The notes below the pieces were generated by a model. It was not told the DNA's origin. It ran no database searches and saw only the letters and a list, made by a program, of their open reading frames with translations. A stretch of 64,000 nucleotides of DNA from NCBI RefSeq assembly GCF_003589595.1, contig NW_020654229.1, forward strand, positions 5,114,987 to 5,178,986. The letters run 5' to 3'. This DNA comes from Hyposmocoma kahamanoa (lineage: Eukaryota; Arthropoda; Insecta; Lepidoptera; Cosmopterigidae). Made by a program: the position numbers and the translations under genes. Shown here piece by piece: positions 57,983 through 64,000 of this stretch (positions are counted from its first letter, which is position 1; every line of letters begins with the position of its first letter).

Positions 57983-58919
57983 ATTTGATATAATAAAAAT
58001 CATTGGTATACGTGAAGTTGTAAAGTTTCCAGGCAAGTTTGTGTTTTTTTTCTGTCGTGATTCGTGTTTTCACTATACTATTAATTTTACTATACATTTT
58101 TTCCAAAGTGATTGGGTCAACACTATAACCAAAGCCATTTGAGGTTGTATCGACTATTAAGAACACCCGTTGCAAAAGTTATAAGTTGGAAGCCTTTGTC
58201 CGAGTGTTTGTCTGTATGTTTGGCTGTGCTATTATAGCGTGCCTACAGCTCCGTTACCGGCCAGGAGAGTTGGTAGTTGAATGTGGATTCAACGGCCTTA
58301 ATTGTGCTATGCACTACGGGATGTGAGCCTGCCAACAACTCTATCTGGAGAATAGCGAGGGTGCTGTACATGCACCCGAGACGGGTCACTCAAAGTACTG
58401 GCCTTTTTTTTTTATAACATCAAGTGACGGGAGACACTGCCACTGCGCCATGTGCGGTAATGTTTTTCAGGTGCGTGTATGTATGTAAGTCCATTTCTTT
58501 TTCACAGCCTAAACGGCTTGATGGATTTTGACATATGAGGTGTCGTTAGGTTCGTCTTGATTGTGGGAGTGCCATAGGCTATAAAAACTAATCAAAATAG
58601 TGTGGGGGGAATACTTTTTTATCTTTCCACCTAAATATTTTTGCAGACGGGTTTTTTTTAAGTAATTTCAGTTAGTTTAGCGTCGTTGGTCACATCGTCG
58701 CTTAACATCCTGTGAGATTTTGGCCAAACGTGTGTTTATAATGCATAACTACAAAAGAACAAAATTGCGCAAGCGCGATTTGACAGCTGTTTCTGCTTGT
58801 TGCTAGCTCAGAAGAGTTGTCTTGAAATATCAAATGCTTTGTTGACTTGTGACAATAGAAATGATATGTGAGGAATGGAAATGATATTTGTGATTATTAA
58901 CACAAATATCGAACACGTT

Positions 58920-59000
58920 GAAAAGTTTTTTTCGACCCGATGGGTCTCTAACCCACGACCATACAGCACCGTAGAATTGCTCTTGCCAACTGAGCTACGG
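58920..59000 (-). repeat. tRNA-like SINE head of a third type
   Basis: On the minus strand, GACCCGTAGCTCAGTTGGCA has a perfect A-box core (TAGCTCAGTTGG). The B-box position (GGGTTAGAGACCC) is degenerate. A partner-like head on the plus strand (CCGTAGCCCAGTCGAGAGAG ... GGTTCGGTCC) lies at about 59210-59285. Confidence 0.55.
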
Positions 59001-59423
59001 GTCATGTTATCGAGTTGTCTAAATTCTCCTATATGTTTTTGTCAAAGATCTTTGTACTTGATCTTTCGGCATTCTGCGCCGCTAGAGACATCTAGTGAGA
59101 GATTTCAGAAACTTCTTCACTACAGCCTATTGATATTGATGATATTTAGTTGAAAAAAAAAAAGATCTGCAACAAGCATATAGAAAAATTCATAAGGTAT
59201 GCTCACTCGCTCCGTAGCCCAGTCGAGAGAGCGATATGTGGTAGGTTTGGCGAAAACGTCTCTGGTTCGGTCCAGCCGGATCAAAGACATTTTTATTTGT
59301 GTTTATTCTTTCTTCTTTATGTTAATATATTTAAAAATATCTTCTATCCTTATCGGTGATTACCTTTAGCTGTAGTTGTGGAACCTGTTAGTTTTTTAGA
59401 CCCGAATAAAAACAACTACTCAC

Positions 59424-61726
59424 CATTAGCATCATATCCGACAATAACAAGGTCGGTGACACCCAACCCATCAACTGTCAAGTCGTTCCAAACCGCCAGG
59501 GCCCTGTTTAAAGCCATAGGCCGCAGTGGTACCTGGTAAAGACACAGAAACAGTTAAAAAATTAGTAAGGTACGAAAATACAGGGTAGTAGTTAGGGTTT
59601 CAGTCTTGTTGCATTTCCGGATCACGGGAAACAATTCGTGATTTCGAGACTTTTTTTTAAAGTAGGTTTCCACTAGTGTTGGGTCATAATAAAATAATAT
59701 TTTTCAGAAAAATTAATATTTTTCCGGATATTTTTCCAATATTTTTCCTTTAATTTTCCACAATTGACGTTGACACCTGTCAGAAGTTAAAGTTACTGAA
59801 CGAAAACGATGGAACCAGTAAAAAAGTTTTCTTTTCGCTGTTGTGAAATTACTTTACATCTCGTTTTACTTTACCTGGCTTTTAGTTAAACAAGTTTATT
59901 TTACTTCAAAAGATATTTCTAAATTATATTTTTCCATATTTTTTCCGTAATTTCGGGATTTTTTTCGGAAAAAATTTCACTATTTCAAATTTTTCGGAAA
60001 ATTACCCAACAGCAGTTTCCACATTTATAGGCTAGGCATTGAGGCAGTCGACACACGAATGGTGGGTACGTTTAATACAGTTTCGGATAGAGGGAGCATT
60101 GTCACTATCGCTCTTCAATCTCCACAGACTATGATTAACTTCTGTATTGTTACCATGTCCATGTAACCGCAATAAAAAATGCCAGTAGTAAATCATTTAA
60201 TACTGTTTATCTGAAAAATCTCGATATTCCCAAGACAGAAAACTACAGCGTCGACTCACGGGAAATGCCAAAAAATTGTCGAGACCGACGAGATTCTCTA
60301 TTATGCAATTCAAATCATGATTTTTTTGGTATGGACAAGTTAAGCCAATAGAAATGATTATGATAAACGATAGTCTGTGCTCACCAGAATTCCAGCTGGG
60401 GGTCTTAGAAACGAGTCCTGGAGCCATCCCTTGAGGGTCGAACACTTGCTGAGTGCCTGTTCCGGTTCTGGATGTGGCTTCAGGTCGAAGTTTCGCTTGT
60501 CCTGCTGCTTTGGTTCCGCTGGCAAAACGAGAATTGTAAATTATGATAACGCACATAATAACGCACACAGTCAACATAGTCCCGCACTAGGGAAACCCTG
60601 TGTCGCGGGTGCCATGGACACACACATAGACAACCACAAATTACACCCAAACTCGCGAGATAAATAAATGTAGGCCATACAAATATTTCTCCCGGCCCGG
60701 GAATCGTTCGGCCACGGAGGCAATTCTGTCTGAGCAGGCAGAGGCAGGCAGATAGTAATTCGTTTTGCATACTAGAGTTTGGAATCTAGCTTTCGAACCC
60801 GAAAGAGATGACACATATGTACATGATCGATGATTCCCAAAGTGACCTAACATAGCCCCGGATTTACGATTTTTTTGAAGTGGGACAGAAACTTTTCGTA
60901 GCAGTAAAGCTCCTTGTGAAAGAGTGTTCCGGTTTTGGACGAAAGGGTGCTGGTGAAATTACAGGCACATGGGACTTGCCTTAGTTGATATAGCGTCTGC
61001 CACGGTATGCTAGAAGACGTCTGTTCGAATCCGGCCGGATCGAAGGAATTTTTTCTAAGTGTTCGATCTTCGTATTAATAATTATAACAAACTAGTGGAG
61101 TAATTTCACAAAAAAATAATTGAATATCAAAATAAATCCGGAAAAATAGGAAATGACCTATTAATATCAATTCAATAAAAATTTAAAATATTGCGACATC
61201 TCTCGCCAGGGCTGGTAGCTGCAAAGGTACATAACTGGGTGATAAAACTTTCATAGATTTCTCATAGATGGCGTTACGACTAAAAAGTCGTTGAAAAACC
61301 AAATACAAAGACACGACAACAAGCACAAAGAAAAATTCGTGAGGTCCGCTGGTTCGTTTCGTGGCTTAGTTGGTATAGCGTCTGCCACGGTATGCTAGAA
61401 GACGTCGGTTCGAAAGGTATTAATAATTATAACAAACTAGTGGAGTAATTTCGCAAAAATAATTGAATATCAATTCAATAAAAATTTAAAACACGTGGGA
61501 CTTGTCAACTTATGTCAAAGGGTGAACTTGATACGTAAGGACGAGTCCCAAAGTTGTTCCTTGAGTTGGTTTTCGATAAAAAATAGCAATACTTACAATT
61601 GTCACTGAGTTTAGGCACTCTAGGGCTCAGATCTCGTTCATCATCGAAAGCAGCGATGCCGGGGCCCAATGGTTCCATCTCGTCGACCATTTTCGTTGTT
61701 GGAGTTGTCGAAGTACTAAGCTCCGC
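59424..61726 (-). CDS. Three upstream exons, probably the N-terminal part of the same VWA7-like gene
   Basis: Exons 61726-61597, 60518-60385 and 59532-59424 join in phase, giving 43 + 1 + 44 + 36 codons and ending in phase 1. The first two encode a Thr/Pro- and acidic-rich linker (AELSTSTTPTTK, then QDKRNFDLKPHPEPEQ). The third encodes MALNRALAVWND and TDLVIVGYDANG, which may correspond to helix 1 and the second strand of the vWA domain (YVLVPFHDP in human VWA7). No DxSxS metal-binding motif is visible. The exons cannot join directly to 45307, which needs phase 0, so at least one exon is missing between them. The first exon begins at an acceptor, not a start codon, so the signal-peptide exon is expected beyond it. 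Assignment to the same gene rests on strand, order and lack of any other partner. Confidence 0.65.
59674..60014. mobile_element. hAT-like non-autonomous element with exact 8-bp duplication
   Basis: The ends TAGTGTTGGGT and ACCCAACAGCA are flanked by GTTTCCAC on both sides (59666-59673, 60015-60022). The 341-bp interior is AT-rich with repeated ATATTTTTC blocks. A one-ended relative is at about 13769-13955. Confidence 0.9.
60548..60725 (-). repeat. SINE family 2, minus copy with deleted B-box segment
   Basis: It runs from AATAACGCACACAGTCAACA through ACCCTGTGTCGCGGGTGCCA and GGCCCGGGAATCGTTCGGCC. The segment between the B and A boxes has been lost. It starts about 30 bp from the exon 60518-60385. 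Confidence 0.8.
60978..61490 (+). repeat. Two SINE family 1 units in tandem, period about 347 bp
   Basis: The heads at about 60980-61045 (B box GTTCGAATCC) and 61352-61415 (A box TGGCTTAGTTGG at 61362-61373) are separated by a full body with ATGGCGTTACGACTAAAAAG. Each is followed by AATAATTATAACAAACTAGT. Confidence 0.75.
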
Positions 61727-62699
61727 CTGAAATCGTGGGTTATCATTATTCAATAAAATAATTTGTAAAACGTAATGTAGCGTAAATTGATAAAATTAAA
61801 AATAAAGTATTTAATTAAGGTATGTAACTATAGTGAAAAAAAGGGTAGTTTGCATTAATATTAGACATAACTGGTTGATGATTGTACCACCTCAGTCAAC
61901 CGTGACCATGGGACCTGTAAAGGACCCGAAACGTCGGTTTGTTTGAAAAAAAAAACAAATGTACGCGATTTAAATCTGGAAAAATGGTTTCATTTCCTAT
62001 GTGTAACAATCGCGAAAACCTAAGAACACAACAACAACACAACACGGTTTAAATTTAAAACTTTATTGCTCAAAATAATTACAATTATCTTATGTTAAAT
62101 GTTAAGCAATGTTATGAATGCTGACTTGTGCCCGACTTATTGAAATGCACTAAAGTACAGGCGGTCGGCGACTCGTGCCGCCAAACGCTTACGTTAAAGG
62201 TGTTCGATTACATCGAGCATGTGAAGTCCCATGGGCCTGTTATTTCACCAGAACCCTGAACCTTCAAAACTGAAACGCACTTTGCTCACATTAGTGCTTG
62301 GCGGTGGAAATAGTTAAGGTGGCAGGGCATTCCCTGGACTAAGTCTTTCACAAGGATCTATCTACTCCTTCTAAACTGTTTGTTCCGCATTTTTTATTTG
62401 GAGTACCGTAGCGACATCTCTTTGAAATAGTTTAAACTAATTTTTCCTCTATATTATCGACTATAAATATTAAACTCTTGTAGAGTGTATGTGTGTATAT
62501 ATTTGGTTACGAGTGAAGGCTGCAAGTCCCTCTTTCCCCTGTGTTACTCTTACACCACCTGACACTATAGTTTTCCTTGAATTCTTGGTAAGACTTATTG
62601 GTGACTCGCAATTAGTAGAGGTGAAGCTGCCGAGGTTTGAACACCGTCGTAACGTGGCCTAACTATCGGTATTCTATAGAATATATCACAGAGATAGTA

Positions 62700-63010
62700 C
62701 TAGAGAATTGCACAGTTAATTCCGCTTTTCCCTTTCCATCGTCGGGGGACCAGACTGGGGTTCCATCCCTATGTTGTGGATATTCCAAGGATTCACTCGA
62801 AGAGTTTTGCTTCCACATGTATATGGCGAACGGTTATGGAGTGGAATTCCCTGCCTGCAGACTTGTTCCCTGAACGGTATAGCTTGGGCCTTTTCAAGAC
62901 GAGAGTAACAAGACATTATGTATGCTCCATTGTCGACTTTATCGTCACTTTCCATGAGGGGGTCGATGCAGAAGCGACCGACCGACCGATTTCTTTTCAT
63001 TTAATAACTA
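62700..63010 (+). pseudogene. Non-LTR retrotransposon ORF2 C-terminal fragment
   Basis: The frame contains IPRIHSKSFASTCIWRT, MEWNSLPADLFPERYSLG and LFKTRVTRHY, the WNSLP-type tail of LINE ORF2 proteins. It is 5'-truncated. Confidence 0.75.
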
Positions 63011-63631
63011 ATTATGTATAATCACGATATTTTCTTTCATCGTAAATTTATATTAGAGCCGTGACAATGTCCTCCATCTTTTACAATTGACATAGACCTT
63101 GTGCAATAATACAATAACTTAAGACAATGGCATTTCTCGAGATGTATCTATTGTATATATTTCCTAGATCGATGTACAATTAGCAACAAAAGTTAGAGCT
63201 TGAACGATCAGCGGAAGATCTTAAGTAAATCGTTGAGTATTATTTAGTCTATTGAATATCATGATATTTTACTAGCATGGTAATATTAAATACTACACTA
63301 GTTTTGTTATTATTAATAATACGAAGATGAAATAAACGCATACGAAAAAAGTATGTAACGTACGTACCTACGTAATTATAAAAAAAAATCAAAAGTATTT
63401 GTTAAGTTTTATTGAAATATGTTCCCGGAAAGTGCGCGAAACGTAGAGGTGGACTATTTCCTTCAAATTCAACCCTCTTTCCAACAAAAAAAGAATCATC
63501 AAAATTGGTTTACAAATGCTATCGCTATATAGAGTTATTGCATAACATACATAACAAAAAGAATGCAGTCGAATTGAGAACCTCCTCCTTTTTGGAAGTC
63601 GGTTAAAATATTAAGATATTCAATATAAATA

Positions 63632-63758
63632 CACTCATAGTCCCGCACTAGGGAAACCCTGCATTGCGGGTACCATGGACACACACATAGATAACCACAA
63701 ATTACACCCAAACCCACGAGAGAAATAAATGTGGATTATACAATTGTTTCTTCTGGCC
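63632..63758 (-). repeat. SINE family 2, minus copy, head truncated
   Basis: CATAGTCCCGCACTAGGGAA, CCATGGACACACACATAG and CACCCAAACCCACGAGAGAA form the 3' half. The tRNA-like head is missing. Confidence 0.75.
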
Positions 63759-64000
63759 GAGATTATTCACACATTGTGCAGTCTTCATCTACACAATTTA
63801 AAAAATTGAAAACATATTGAATATTATAGTAGGTAACATAATTATATCTCCGTGCCAAAAGTATTTTAGAAAAAAGGAGACACATAAGCCTAATCATTAA
63901 TACATTACGTATTAATGGTTAGGCGAAAACCAGCACCACTAGCCCGACAAACAATGTATCGCTACGCATTGACAGCTGACTAACGCTGTGAAGTCACTGC

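Larger units (their letters stand above)
45308..59423. other. 14.1-kb interval in the VWA7-like gene where at least one exon is missing from view
   Basis: The exon at 59532-59424 ends in phase 1, whereas the one at 45307 starts in phase 0, so an exon of length 3n+2 is required. I could not find it on the minus strand. The interval holds repeats of nearly every family described here and the N gap at 50998-51007. Confidence 0.6.
61727..64000. other. Region upstream of the first visible VWA7-like exon
   Basis: This contains a foldback-family piece (61880-62002), an R3 repeat (62220-62360, minus), a LINE fragment (62700-63010), a dispersed repeat (63415-63608) and a family 2 SINE (63632-63758). 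No start codon with signal peptide was recognised for the minus-strand gene. Confidence 0.45.

Overview
The window looks like AT-rich nuclear DNA from an insect, most likely a moth or butterfly. The reasons are small exons with GT-AG splice sites in long introns, an insect-type DDX41/abstrakt gene, and a very dense load of short interspersed repeats and inverted-repeat (MITE-like) elements of the sort common in Lepidoptera. The order is inferred from general character, not from a database match. Only about 5% of the window is recognisable host coding sequence. It contains a 10-N assembly gap at 50998-51007.

Layout. (1) About 3.15-13.16 kb, minus strand: eight exons of the DEAD-box helicase DDX41 (abstrakt in Drosophila), from the start codon to just past motif III and the first residues after it. 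The helicase C-terminal lobe is not in the window and should lie off the left edge. (2) About 13.16-14.68 kb: a head-to-head intergenic region. (3) 14.68-15.24 kb, plus strand: two short, well-formed first exons of one or two unrecognised genes. One joins in phase to a candidate exon at 17.1 kb. (4) About 20.3-61.7 kb, minus strand: a large gene for a single-pass membrane protein of the VWA7/hemicentin type (von Willebrand factor A-like region, galactose-binding-like and Ig-like regions, transmembrane helix, short basic tail). I resolved 18 exons with continuous reading frame, except for one break between 45.3 and 59.4 kb where at least one exon is missing from view; the N gap lies in that same intron. 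The 5' end probably lies beyond the right edge.

Everything else is mostly mobile-element debris. It includes two tRNA-derived SINE families with recognisable pol III A and B boxes, plus two other tRNA-like heads. Several non-autonomous DNA transposons have exact target duplications: a hAT- or P-like family with ends CATTGACTTACAA and 8-bp duplications, two other hAT-like elements with 8-bp duplications, and two Harbinger-like elements with TTA or TAA duplications. Others have TA flanks (Tc1/mariner-like). There are 3' ends of non-LTR retrotransposons and further dispersed repeats. At 36.3-37.0 kb three insertions are nested inside one another and can be ordered in time.

No rRNA, CRISPR, operon or bacterial features are present, and I saw no convincing functional tRNA gene. 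I did not find a clearly new biological system. The best leads are the VWA7-like gene, whose metal-binding motif is not visible, and the CATTGAC transposon family, whose duplications are very clean.
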